From assembly GCF_000586475.1 (NCBI RefSeq), contig NZ_BAWJ01000009.1, forward strand, positions 88,088 through 152,087: a stretch of 64,000 nt of DNA. Reading direction: 5' to 3'. Source of the stretch: Psychrobacter sp. JCM 18903. Its GTDB lineage: Bacteria; Pseudomonadota; Gammaproteobacteria; Pseudomonadales; Moraxellaceae. The stretch's first letter is position 1; the number at the start of each line of letters is the position of its first letter. Position numbers and translations under genes: made by a program. Under the pieces are notes generated by a model. That model was not told the DNA's origin and searched no databases. It saw only the letters and a program-made list of their open reading frames with translations. Shown here in pieces: positions 39,500-49,063 of this stretch.

Positions 39500-40081
39500 T
39501 TACTTACTCTGAAACCAAGTATCCGCTTTGCTACGAGCGCTAGCGATGTCTGAACTTGATAAGTTCAATGCCAACTGGCCAATTTTACCGCGCGCTTTGT
39601 TACGTACTTTTTCATCGAGCATACCGTCACGGGCAGCCAAATCGTACCATTTATAAGCATCGACGAGATTTTTTTGCTTTTCATCGAGCAATGCAAGCGT
39701 ATAGCTGGCACGGTTATCGCCGCGCATTGCCGCTTTTTCTAACCAAACTTTCGCTTGTTGCAAATTAGGCTGCACACCTTCACCGCGCAAGTACATGATG
39801 GCAAGATTCAACTGAGCAGGGGCAACGCCTTGCTGAGCCGCTTTGGTATACCACTGAATAGCTTGTTGGGTATTCTTTGCAATGCCTTCGCCTTTCTGTA
39901 AGCGCTTGGCTAAATAAAACTGAGCGTGATCGTTACCTTGGGCAGCGCGGTTAGACAGTTCACTAACTGGCATTAGCTCAAAACGTGACGTATCAAGTGG
40001 CACGTTTGATATTAACTCAGCGTTTGCTAGACCTGCACAAGAAAATAAGGCAGTAAACAACGCAGCTTTTAATAATTTCAT
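39500..40081 (-). CDS. Secreted Sel1-like repeat protein
   Basis: 193 residues. Signal peptide (about 1-21, 'SCAGLANAE'), then about three Sel1/TPR-like repeats: 'AAQGNDHAQFYLAKRLQKG', 'AAQQGVAPAQLNLAIMY' and 'AAMRGDNRASYTLALL'. Such periplasmic repeat proteins serve as protein-interaction scaffolds. No partner is indicated by the neighbours. Its start has AGGAGCTGC-like spacing on the minus strand. Confidence 0.88.
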   Translation of the reverse strand: MKLLKAALFTALFSCAGLANAELISNVPLDTSRFELMPVSELSNRAAQGNDHAQFYLAKRLQKGEGIAKNTQQAIQWYTKAAQQGVAPAQLNLAIMYLRGEGVQPNLQQAKVWLEKAAMRGDNRASYTLALLDEKQKNLVDAYKWYDLAARDGMLDEKVRNKARGKIGQLALNLSSSDIASARSKADTWFQSK

Positions 40082-40456
40082 AGCAGCTCCAAAATTAGGC
40101 AGTTAATAAGCAAAAAAAAGTTGCACCGCTAAAAGAATTTAGACGGCGATAACAATTAGGTGAAATCTTGCGATACCAACTTACCTAATCATTAGCAATA
40201 TAATTAATCGATGTAGTGTGGCAAATTCCTTTAATCGAACCGATAAACGGTCAGAATCAGGGTGCGATTGACACTATTTTGCTAGCTTAACACCCAAACT
40301 TACGAAACTCAAATACTAATTACATGATTTAATGCGTATTCATACCTCATTGTCCTCAATAAAATCATAGAGTTACTTAAGCGTAAGAATAAATTAACCA
40401 GCTATTAAGGTTAAAATTTGTATTTATGAGCCGTGCTATCGCTTTCAATCAATGTT
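40082..40456. other. Intergenic region upstream of the Sel1 gene
   Basis: 375 AT-rich bases; the Sel1 gene promoter must lie here. No gene or repeat recognised before the MITE-like element begins. Confidence 0.4.
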
Positions 40457-40649
40457 AGGGCGTGCCCTCAATTCAATCGATTATCCTCTAAATGGGCTAA
40501 AAATGGCTAAAAAATGGCTAAAAATGGCTAAATTTTGCCAGACATCGTCAAATAGCTTAGCAATATCTCGATATTATTTGCGCTACTTTCCTTATTTGAC
40601 GGCAATTTATCTCATTTTCATCAATATTTTTAAAATGAAGGCACGCCCC
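40457..40649. mobile_element. MITE-like element with inverted terminal repeats
   Basis: About 190 bases without credible coding, bounded by GGGCGTGCCCTCAATTC on the left and, read inward from the right, GGGCGTGCCTTCATTTT: 14 of 17 positions match. Inside is a tandem array of TGGCTAAAAA-like units (about 40490-40532). Short length, terminal inverted repeats and no transposase suggest a non-autonomous transposable element. No clean target duplication was seen. Confidence 0.55.
40490..40532. repeat. Irregular tandem repeat (TGGCTAAAAA-like)
   Basis: Four successive AAATGGCTAA-type units of 10-12 bases, the first with an extra G. Located inside the MITE-like element. Confidence 0.75.
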
Positions 40650-40664
40650 AAGTAGACAAATCTA

Positions 40665-41281
40665 TTATTCAGGTTTTTGTTTGGTGACACGATAGATAGC
40701 GACGTCTGCCAATAGGTTGGGTGCTTGGCGTATCAATGCTTTCATAAGTGGCGTATGACCTTTTTCAGAATCGCTGACGGCAAAGCGGTTGACGATATGA
40801 ATATCATGCTGTGCACAAAGCTGCTCAAAATCCTTAAACGTACACAGATGAATGTTTGGGGTGTTATACCATTCATAAGGCAATGCCTCTGATACAGGCA
40901 TCATCCCTTTAAGCCCTAAATGAATGCGGTTTTGCCAATGGGCAAATTGGGGAAGGTGATAACGGCTTCGCGGGCAACACGTAGCATATCAAGTAAGAGC
41001 ACATCAGGCGATTTCACCGCTTGCAGCGCCCGTGCCATGACGACGGTGTCGAAACTGTTATCAGCGAAACGTGCCAGACCATCATTCAGGTCTTGCTCGA
41101 TGATAGATAAGCCTTTAGCGATACCATCATTGATTTTTTCTTCGTCAATCTCAAGCCCGTAGCCAGTGACGCCGCGATTTTGTTGTAAATGCGCGAGTAG
41201 CTCACCATTGCCGCAGCCCAAGTCCAGTACATGTGAGTGTGGCGCAATCCAGCGCTCAGCCAATTGATGATCCATTCTCAT
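40665..41281 (-). CDS. metW: Methionine biosynthesis protein MetW
   Basis: SAM-methyltransferase-like protein that pairs with MetX and is needed for full homoserine acyltransferase activity. Seen: motif I 'VLDLGCGNGELL', 'YGLEIDEEKI', 'FDTVVMARALQAV' and the conserved 'ALPYEWYNTPNIHLCTF' block. One T is missing in a T run near 40942 (expected F-P-N-F-A-H-W). Its ATG overlaps the metX stop (ATGA), indicating translational coupling. Confidence 0.94.
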
Positions 41282-42704
41282 GAGCGTGCTCCTGATTTTT
41301 GCTGGCTGCTTTGATTTGTGCTTTGTGCTGGCTGTTTTGATTTGCTGTCGGTGATAAATGGCGCAGTCAAAAATCCTCGGACGGCACCCATATAACGGGG
41401 AATATCAAATAAGAAAGAATCATGACCATGCGGCGCATCGACATTGATGTAGCTAACTGGTTTGCCAGTCGCCATCAGCGCATCGACAATCTCTTGTGAG
41501 CGCTCCGGCGCAAAGCGCAATCCGTGGTAAATGAGACCACTAGGTATTGGCATTGCGTATGGGCAAAGGCGGCTTTGAGCGCAGACAGCTCTAGCTGACG
41601 ATTCTCTTCACTCTCATCTATCGTTGCCACCATATCTTCTAACGCAGATTGCGTGCTTTGTTTACTAGATTCCACTGATGTGGCAATCGAGTCCTTAAGC
41701 TGCGCTGCGGATTCTGTCGAATCTGTTGCCACGGCTGATGGATAATCACGTGTTGGATCAAAATAATCTAAAGCTTTGGTCATGAGCAAATAAGTATTGG
41801 CATCGAAATTTTCGCTAAAGCGCTCGCCTTGATAGCGTAAATAGCTCTCCACTTGGAACTCAACATCGTAGCCATACATAAATTTGCCAGACTTTAAATC
41901 ACGACCAAATTTCGCCTTCATCGCATCATCGGTCAAATAGGTGATATGCCCAACCATCCGAGCCAATATTAGCCCGCGACGAGTAGGTGCCTGCTTGTAA
42001 GTAACGTCCCTCTTTAAAATCAGGGTCGGATAAAATGGACTGCCGCGCCACTTCGTTAAAGGCGATATTCTGTGCTGAGAGCTTTGGCGTGCTGGCAATG
42101 ACCACGCAGCGTTTTAACCGATTTGGATAATCAACTGACCATTGCAGCGCCTGCATACCACCCATTGAGCCACCAACAATGGCATGCCAAACGTCAATAC
42201 CGAGACGATCCGACAGCATCGCTTGGGTTTTTACCCAGTCCTTAATAGTGACGAGCGGAAAGTCAGGGCCATAAACTTGCGGTTCACTGGCTGGATTGTT
42301 TTTGTTTAAACTGTCTTTGTCTAAACTGTTTTTGTTTACATTATTCTGGTCTGAATCGATACTGTCAGGATTAATGGTCGTTGGACCGGTAGAGCCGAAA
42401 CAGCTGCCGATATTGTTGACACATACGACATAAAACCGATTGGTGTCGATCGCTTTATTAGGGCCAATCATATTGTCCCACCAGCCAGCCTTTTTATCAT
42501 CATCGCTATGAAACCGGCGGCGTGATGACTGCCTGATAGCGCATGGCAAATAAGTACCGCGTTTGATTTGTCGCTATTTAGCGTGCCATAAGTTTCGATG
42601 ATTAAATCAAACGATGGCAAAGTACGATTACATTCTAACGTCAACGGCTCAGCGAAATGAAAAATCTGAGGCGTGACAATTCCAACTGAACTGACTGAGT
42701 CCAT
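41278..42704 (-). CDS. metX: Homoserine O-acyltransferase MetX
   Basis: Alpha/beta-hydrolase that acylates homoserine in methionine synthesis. Catalytic Ser in 'VGGSMGGMQ', Asp in 'FTTDWRFAP' and His in 'APHGHDSF'; also 'ETYGTLN' and 'CHALSGSHH'. Frame breaks near 42505 (one base), near 41976 (net two bases, expected [12 protein letters not shown]) and near 41530 (one base). Two low-complexity inserts are unusual: an Asn/Asp/Ser-rich one at about 42270-42370 made of 15-bp repeats, and a Ser/Glu-rich one at about 41570-41740. The start is uncertain; the ATG at 42704 precedes '[12 protein letters not shown]'. Acetyl versus succinyl donor cannot be told. Confidence 0.9.
42299..42343. repeat. 15-bp tandem repeat within metX
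   Basis: Three units of 15 bases (TTTTTGTTTAAACTG and variants) at 42299-42313, 42314-42328 and 42329-42343. On the coding strand they give a repeated Asn-Ser-Leu-Asp/Asn-Lys peptide inside a surface insert; the length keeps the frame. Confidence 0.85.
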
Positions 42705-43192
42705 GGGATTAACTAGGCTCGCCGAATGAAGCGTATCTGTCGGGGACTGGTCACTGGTATTATTAGGGCGTGCGTTCAAAGCTACCTCGCAAGACAACAA
42801 TCATCAATAAAATAAAAAGGGCAAACTGTCGATAGGCAGTGTTGCCAATACTGCTTTGCCGACACTGTTTTCTAAATGTTTTTCTTACAATGTGCTTGCC
42901 TATTGTATGGTGATGCGCGTAGGAGTACAACCGTCGAGCAAGTCTTTTGAGCATAGTCTTTTAAGCATGGTTTTTAGGGGCGATGGGTAGTAGGCAGAGA
43001 AGGGTTGGAATGAGTCGATGATTGATGACTAGCAATAAATAGCAACTAAGTATCAAATTGTATAAGTGTGCTTTTACCATGCGTTATTAATGGATAAAAT
43101 GCTACACTAATAAAGCATTCAATCAATCATGACTTAATAATCTTTTATCGCATATTCTTCTTTAATTAACCTAATAATAAAATAGTGCTGCT
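42705..43192. other. Divergent region metX / hemH
   Basis: 488 bases between the chosen metX ATG and hemH. The first ~100 bases next to metX stay open in its frame and may encode an N-terminal extension from a non-ATG start. A 63-codon minus-strand frame at 42763-42954 has no recognisable product. No motif-supported promoter found. Confidence 0.35.
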
Positions 43193-44209
43193 ATGAAACC
43201 TGAACTGCTCCCCGTATTGCCGTCCTATTAGTGAACCTAGGTACGCCAGATGAGCCAACAGCGCCTGCCGTACGTCGTTACTTAAAACAGTTTTTGTCTG
43301 ACCCACGAGTAATCGAGATTCCGAAATTCTTGTGGGCGATTATTCTCAATTTGTTTGTATTGCCAAGCCGCCCTAAACGTGTGGCAAAAGCCTATGCCAG
43401 TATTTGGGAAGGCGACTCACCGATTCGTAAGATACTAAAGAGCCAAGTGGAGCTATTGGAACCACGCTTGCAAATAGTGCCGCGCCATTTCGGGTTTCTG
43501 TCCATCCGGCGATGAGCTATGGCAATCCTGGTTTGCCTGATGTGATGGATACCTTGCGCGGTGAAGGCGTTGATCACTTTGTTATCTTGCCATTATTTCC
43601 ACAGTATTCCGCTTCCTCTGGTGGTGCTGTTTATGATGCATTGACAAAGTGGACGCTCAAGCAGCGCAATTTGCCGAACTATACTATTGTCAAAGATTAC
43701 TTTGCGCATCCGCTGTACATTCAAGCATTGGCTGATTCGATTCGCCGATTTCAAGCAGAGCATGGCAAGCCTGACAAGCTGATGTTTAGCTTCCACGGTA
43801 TCCCGCAGCCTTATGCTGATAAAGGTGATCCGTATCCTAAGCGTTGTAAATGTACCGCTGCACAAGTGGCTCACGCGCTTGGTCTAAAGGATAACGAATG
43901 GATTATCAGTTTCAATCACGCTTTGGCAAGCAAGAATGGGTCAAGCCCTATACCGACGTGGTATTAGAAGAGTGGGGCAAGTCAGGTGTGCGCTCTGTAC
44001 AAGTCATTAGTCCGGCTTTTTCTGCTGATTGTCTGGAAACGCTAGAGGAGCTTGCCATCGAAAATCGTGAAAACTTTCTTCACGCGGGTGGACAAGAATA
44101 TCACTATATTCCCGCATTGAACTTGGATGAGGCGCACATTGATTTGCTCGAAGCGCTCAGTGCGCCATTGGTCAAAGGCTGGGCGGGAACGCTAGATGGT
44201 TGGGCTTGA
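43193..44209 (+). CDS. hemH: Ferrochelatase
   Basis: Inserts Fe2+ into protoporphyrin IX, the last step of heme b synthesis. Seen: '[20 protein letters not shown]', '[11 protein letters not shown]', '[11 protein letters not shown]', '[13 protein letters not shown]', active-site His in '[10 protein letters not shown]', '[14 protein letters not shown]' and '[14 protein letters not shown]'. Three one-base deletions: near 43207 (expected P-R-I-A-V-L-L-V-N), near 43475 (expected [16 protein letters not shown]) and near 43913 (expected S-F-Q-S-R-F-G). Repaired length is about 339 residues, normal for the family. Confidence 0.94.
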
Positions 44210-44230
44210 TTAATTGAATTTGTAAATCAT

Positions 44231-44263
44231 AAAAAATACCGGACATCATGTTCGGTATTTTTT
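44231..44263 (+). terminator. Terminator after hemH
   Basis: Fifteen-base arms (AAAAAATACCGGACA and complement with one G-U) around a three-base loop, followed by T. Confidence 0.85.
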
Positions 44264-44403
44264 TGACTAAATGATTTTAGTGAATTTTATTAAAATGGAA
44301 TAAAGTTGGGATTTTTGGTGACTGATATGTAAAACTATGCCAAATAAACTTTTATTGTCATTGTTAATTTTACGTTTGCTTAACTTTATTTTTGAGGATA
44401 AAT

Positions 44404-45218
44404 ATGTGCAGCTCCAATTATTCACAACCTTCTGTGTCTCTACAAAAACCTAACGGTCAACCACCGAACTTACCGCCCACTGACGAGTATGGCGGCCTAT
44501 TACCGCAGTTATTGGTAGAACCTCGAATGTGCCAAGCAGGGTGGGGTATAAGTTGGATTACCAAAGCATTTGCAATATTTAAAGATCAATTTTTATTATG
44601 GTTAGCTATTGGTGTTGTTTATTTAATCATTGCTATGATTGGTAGTAGCGTACCCGTGATAAATTTCATTTTCCCTTTTCTTTCCTTTGTGTTTGTTGGT
44701 GGAATAATAAAAGGTTGTGCCGATCAAGCTGTAGGTAACGAGCTGAGGTTTGACCATCTTTTTTCAGCCTTTTATACGCATCTCAAGCCATTAGTTATTT
44801 TATTCGTATTGTATTTAGTGGCTGTTATTGTTGCAATGATACCTATGCTGATTATATTCGGTGGTATGGCTTTGTCTTTAGCTCAAGGGTCAAGTAATGT
44901 TGCGGTTATAGGAACAGTGATAGGGGTTTTATTGGTTTTTTTACTGCTATTCCCTGTATTGATGGCGATTTGGTTTGCACCTGCTTTAATTGTGCTTCAC
45001 AACATTGAGCTGTTCAGGCAATGAAAATGAGTTTTAAAGGGTGTTTAAAAAATATCTTACCATTTTTCGTTTTTTGGTTAATTGCTCCTATAATAATGAT
45101 ATTGATGGTAGTTTTTACACTAGGGCTAGGTATGTTAGCACTGCTTCCAATAGGTATGATTACCTACTACACCAGTTACCGAGATGTTTGGACTGACCAG
45201 CCGTTGTCAGTAATGTAA
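44404..45218 (+). CDS. BPSS1780-like integral membrane protein
   Basis: About 271 residues once a one-base deletion near 45013 is repaired (expected E-L-F-Q-A-M-K-M-S-F-K). A polar N-terminus (1-55), then about six hydrophobic helices; the pattern 'ITKAFAIFKDQFLLWLAIGVVYLII', 'PFLSFVFVGGIIKG' and 'LRFDHLFSAF' resembles the BPSS1780/YciC-like family of unknown function. ATG 44404 follows TTGAGGATAA, a good ribosome site. Confidence 0.75.
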
Positions 45219-45236
45219 CCAATATTTTATAGTACA

Positions 45237-45276
45237 AAAAAAGCACGCTCGATATAACGGGCGTGCTTTTTTATTG
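45237..45276. terminator. Bidirectional terminator
   Basis: Stem AAAAAAGCACGCTCG with complement (one G-U), A/T tails on both sides, between convergent genes. Confidence 0.88.
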
Positions 45277-45308
45277 TGCCAAAGCTTTTTTATCATGAAA
45301 GAGCGTGG

Positions 45309-45641
45309 TTAAAAATCGTCATCATTACTACGTTCCGCCGCGTCTCTATCAGCGATATCGACAATATCTGGATAATCGCTGTCATCCAAATTATCGTCCA
45401 CTAATACTTCATCGATTCGCGATTCGTCTATATTTTGATGATGGATAGGGGTGAGCCCTTGAATTGCATCACTTCCGGCTTGCGAGTTGTCGAATCCTGC
45501 GCTATTGTCAATGACATCATCATTATCAATGGTATGCAACATAGGGTCAGCCAAATCAATTTCTTGGCTGTTATTATTGACGTCCGTATCACCTTCAATG
45601 TGATCCATTGCTTCTGGTAATGGGCTTTTTGAATGGTCCAT
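45309..45641 (-). CDS. Small highly acidic protein of unknown function
   Basis: 110 residues, about a third Asp or Glu, starting 'MDHSKSPLPEAMDHIEGDTD' and ending 'ERSNDDDF'. No membrane segment, signal peptide or known domain. The ATG has a good GGAAG site 8 bases upstream and the gene sits behind a bidirectional terminator, so it is probably expressed. Likely intrinsically disordered. Confidence 0.6.
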   Translation of the reverse strand: MDHSKSPLPEAMDHIEGDTDVNNNSQEIDLADPMLHTIDNDDVIDNSAGFDNSQAGSDAIQGLTPIHHQNIDESRIDEVLVDDNLDDSDYPDIVDIADRDAAERSNDDDF

Positions 45642-45803
45642 TATGGCTTCCTTATTATCGATAGTTATTATTAATGGATGTGACTGATTTTATTTATTAA
45701 AAACATTGTGACGTGTTATGACGCTTGCTAATAGTAGCAAGGTGTCACAGGATGTTCAAAAAATGTAAGACAAGTACAAGATAGACATAAAAATAGGAAA
45801 TAT

Positions 45804-47108
45804 ATGATGGTATCAAGTAGTAGGTTGTTCGTCACAATATCCTTAATCAGTGCCACAATAGGTTTGAAGGCTTGTGAAGGTGTACCTTTTTCTGGTAGCA
45901 GCGCCCATAGCAGCTTGGATAATGCTGATTTAAAACAGCCGTTAATTATCGATGCCAAGCTGCCAAAAGCCACGACAACCATAGACTGCGCACAATTAAC
46001 ACCGAAGCAAATAGTTAAGGTAAAAGGTCACAGCGTACTCAGTGCAAGCTGTGATTTAACAGCCAAGTCGATACGCTTTGAGTTGAATGATTCACACAGC
46101 TCTTTTGACTGTCAGGGCGCTTTGCTCAGTACTCGCGTTGATGATGCATCAACGGCCAGCGCCATTATGATTAAGCCCAAAACAGATAGCGCTATCGAAG
46201 ATATTACCGTTGCCAATTGTCATGTGGATGGCTATGGTCATGCGCTACATATTCGCCAATATAGCCAGCCCAACCAGCGTTATGCGCGCGGCTTGATAGA
46301 CCCTGCTGCCAATCGTGCGCTTGCACCAAGCGATATTCGTGTGATTAATGTGAGTAGTCAAAACAGTATCAATAGTGGCATGTTTGTCGGTGATCATGTG
46401 CATGGCGTGAGCTTTGATAAAGTCCGTATTCAAAATGCAGGCACTGTGGGGCTATATCTGGAATTTGGTAGCCGCGATAACGTGATTAAAAATTCGGTGT
46501 TTGTCGGTAATGGCTTCCGTACCTTTAAGCCCAATCGTGAGGCCATTGCCGTGGATTCGTCGAGCAATAACCGTATCGAAAACAATCAATTTATCCATAA
46601 TGGGGCAGGCAGTATTTTGCTGTATCGCAATTGCTTTGAGCATGCTGATGACAGTACGCGGGGCAATCATTTTAAGCGTACCGAGTCGAGCCGTGACAAT
46701 ATGATTCGTGGCAATACTTTTAACGACGAGCCAGTCGGGGTGTGGGTGGCGTCAAGACAGTCGCGCAATCTCAAAGGTTTTGAATGCGGTGCTTATTTGC
46801 TGAAGCAAACGCCATTTGCCAGCTATCATTTAGACAGCGCTAAGGACAATCAAATTATCGATAATCGATTTGAGCAAGTCGAGCAGGGCATTATCGTGGA
46901 GGACGATGGCACGCTAATAGCTGGTAATCAATTCGCTGCTGATGTGAACTTACCGATTAGCGTTGGTTCTGAGATTCGAGAAGAAAGTGCGGCAGGGGCA
47001 ATAAAAAATACCATTATTAAAAACAATATTTTTACTGGTAAAACTGTTGAGCAAGCCATAAAAATTCGTGAGGCAAGCAAAACGGCCACTCATATTGAGC
47101 AGCCGTAA
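45804..47108 (+). CDS. Exported right-handed beta-helix protein (NosD/pectate-lyase-like)
   Basis: 434 residues. Hydrophobic N-terminal export signal, with a Cys at residue 24 ('GLKACEG') that is not a clean lipobox. Then many parallel beta-helix coils with Asn ladders: 'SGMFVGDHVHGVSF', 'GLYLEFGSRDNVIKNSVFVGNG', 'NNRIENNQFIHNGAGSI', 'DNMIRGNTFNDEPVGVWV' and 'DNQIIDNRFEQVEQGIIV'. The fold is typical of carbohydrate-active or NosD-like periplasmic proteins. Substrate unknown. AGGAAATAT precedes tandem ATG codons. Confidence 0.82.
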   Translation: MMVSSSRLFVTISLISATIGLKACEGVPFSGSSAHSSLDNADLKQPLIIDAKLPKATTTIDCAQLTPKQIVKVKGHSVLSASCDLTAKSIRFELNDSHSSFDCQGALLSTRVDDASTASAIMIKPKTDSAIEDITVANCHVDGYGHALHIRQYSQPNQRYARGLIDPAANRALAPSDIRVINVSSQNSINSGMFVGDHVHGVSFDKVRIQNAGTVGLYLEFGSRDNVIKNSVFVGNGFRTFKPNREAIAVDSSSNNRIENNQFIHNGAGSILLYRNCFEHADDSTRGNHFKRTESSRDNMIRGNTFNDEPVGVWVASRQSRNLKGFECGAYLLKQTPFASYHLDSAKDNQIIDNRFEQVEQGIIVEDDGTLIAGNQFAADVNLPISVGSEIREESAAGAIKNTIIKNNIFTGKTVEQAIKIREASKTATHIEQP

Positions 47109-47186
47109 ATGTGGCTTTATATTAAATAAGCGTTATCGGTAAAAACAGTATAACGAATAGGTGATGTTGCTATTAAGCACCAACCT

Positions 47187-47971
47187 TTAAGCACCAACCT
47201 TGGTATTGACCCAGCGGATTACAGAATCTGGCGTGACTTGCGAGACTGCTTGAAAGAGTTTTGCTGGCATGCCCACAGAGTAATGCGTACTTTTGAGCTT
47301 ACGATTGGGACTGGTCGTCAATTTACACAATGTTTTGGCGACATCGTTGACCGTTAGATGGATGCCCAAGCGATCCATACTGGTCACTTCGATATCGGCA
47401 GTCATGTCAGATTTGACCCACAGCGGCATCACATCGATCACCTTGATACCCAATTTTTCGTACTCAATATTAAGGCCTTCTGTGAGACCTCGCACAAAAA
47501 ACTTACTGGCGCATAAGTCGCAACTTCGGGTTGACCATAGATAGCAGAAGCAGAGGACACATTAATAATTTTGCCGTCTTTGCTATCAGCCAGATAAGGC
47601 GCCAGTTTATGACAGCCAATCAAAACACCTTTACAGTTGACGTCAATTAAAGCCAATTGCTCATCTAGATCGGTCGTTGGTAATGCGCCACTGACCAGCA
47701 CCCCAGCATTATTAATGAGTGCATCAATACCACCGAAATGTTCAATCATTTGCTTGATCGCATTGTCCCACGAGTCAGGCTGGGTGACATCCAGCTGACC
47801 TGTAATAATACGCTGTTGTTTGACGGCTTTCTTAAAAGATTTGTCTTTAATGGCGCTTTCAAGGGTCGCAGTATTGGTCGCAAATAACCCAATATGATGA
47901 CCTTTTTCCGCCAGCTTTTTGGCGGTGGCCAAACCGATACCACGTGATGCGCCTGTAATCAATATATTCAT
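47187..47971 (-). CDS. Short-chain dehydrogenase/reductase
   Basis: About 261 residues. Classical SDR: nucleotide motif 'TGASRGIG' (residues 6-13), 'LDVTQPDSWD', 'LINNAGV', catalytic Ser in 'NVSSASAIYG' and Tyr/Lys in Y-A-A-S-K, which is split by a one-base deletion near 47508. The repaired protein continues 'FFVRGLTEGLNIEYEKLGIKV'. NAD(P)-dependent oxidoreductase of unknown substrate. Confidence 0.87.
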
Positions 47972-48265
47972 AATAAGTGACTTAATCGTTATTAATCATG
48001 AGTAAATCGAGGTCGTATATTATGATGCTTATCCCTCGGACTTATTATTATAGCCATTCCACTATAATAATATTACTGCGTTAGCCTCGCTTGAAGTATT
48101 AAATATACATCTACACTCGGTTGCCTTGTACTATTTTTAAATTGAACCGACTGTAGTATAACAAATTCGTCTAAATGTATTTTGCTAGAGAGTATAACTA
48201 TTGATGTAGAGCGCATGGTGATTAATATAACGAGTAGTTATCACTGTTAGCAGAGACACTCTGCG

Positions 48266-48812
48266 TTAGTGTGAAGCCGTTTGACAATGCAGCTCGCTCG
48301 TCCCTTCTGCTTGACAGTCGTACTCGTCTAAGTTTAAGCGCCACAAATAAATCAAGCAATGCCATAAATAGCAGTCTCTGACAGCTCTTCTGTGATGACG
48401 CCAAAAGCTTCGGGAATCATAATGGCGTTTTCGCCATATATTCTAATAATGCCAAGGCGGCGACGCTAAAATACAAAGAAACGGGTACTTTTTTTAATAT
48501 TGCCCAAAGATAACGCCATGAATAAGCCAATAAACCAACGATCAGCACATAAACGATGGTCAGGACGAGGTCTTCCCACCAGTCATAAGAATGGCTGAGC
48601 AACACAAAGTCAGTGGAAACCAATAAGTCTGGTAGATAATTTAACTCTCGGCGTATCACAGCAAAGAATACCAGCACCGCTGCCAACCAAAAAGCTCGAA
48701 TCTGTTTAAACGTATTTGTGGCAGATCTCTGTAGTAAATACTGCACGCAACGTAGCAGACAGGCGAATAAAATAATAATGCCAGGAATTTCGATGATGCC
48801 ATCTGAACTCAA
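48266..48812 (-). CDS. Integral membrane protein of unknown function
   Basis: About 182 residues from a TTG start at 48812, chosen because AGGAG lies nine bases upstream; an in-frame GTG at 48854 falls inside the neighbouring terminator. Four or five hydrophobic helices. Two one-base deletions near 48428 and 48348: the repaired tail reads 'GENAIMIPEAFGVITEELSE' and 'TAIYGIALIYLWRL', clearly coding and acidic/amphipathic. Some likeness to PsiE-type small membrane proteins in general layout only; I do not assign a family. Confidence 0.6.
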
Positions 48813-48843
48813 AATAAAAATCTCCTGATTTTTTAAAATAAAA

Positions 48844-48867
48844 AAAGTGAGCACAAAGGCTCACTTT
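48844..48867 (-). terminator. Terminator after the outer-membrane protein gene
   Basis: Perfect 9-bp stem AAAGTGAGC / GCTCACTTT with a six-base loop; the minus strand continues into a T run. Confidence 0.8.
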
Positions 48868-49063
48868 AGACCGAAACTTATTTAATTAAAGGTAACGTAA
48901 TAGACTGCTATTATAACGCCAATGTCATTGCTATAACGTTATTTAATATAACTAATGAGTCATATGTCATTGTTAATACAAGCAAACAAATGCTCTTTGT
49001 TGTGCACATTGCTATCGGCTATGTATACCCATGATGATATAACCAATTCAATAGATGGCAGGG

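Noticed and set aside
40452..40655. Possible 67-residue protein on the plus strand
   Set aside because: It translates the MITE-like element, including its tandem repeat (Met-Ala-Lys-Lys-Trp-Leu-Lys-like periodicity), and has no ribosome site or recognisable sequence.
42764..42781. Second copy of the MITE end (TTAGGGCGTGC)
   Set aside because: Only about 11 bases match, no partner inverted end was found nearby, and it falls where the metX frame is still open. Probably chance.
42763..42954. Possible 63-residue basic protein on the minus strand upstream of metX
   Set aside because: Unusual Arg/His/Tyr composition, no ribosome site, no recognisable product; more likely non-coding leader or promoter DNA of metX.
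45804..47108. Phage tail-spike or pectate lyase identity for the beta-helix protein
   Set aside because: Only the generic right-handed beta-helix pattern is visible; no phage genes nearby and no catalytic signature was recognised.
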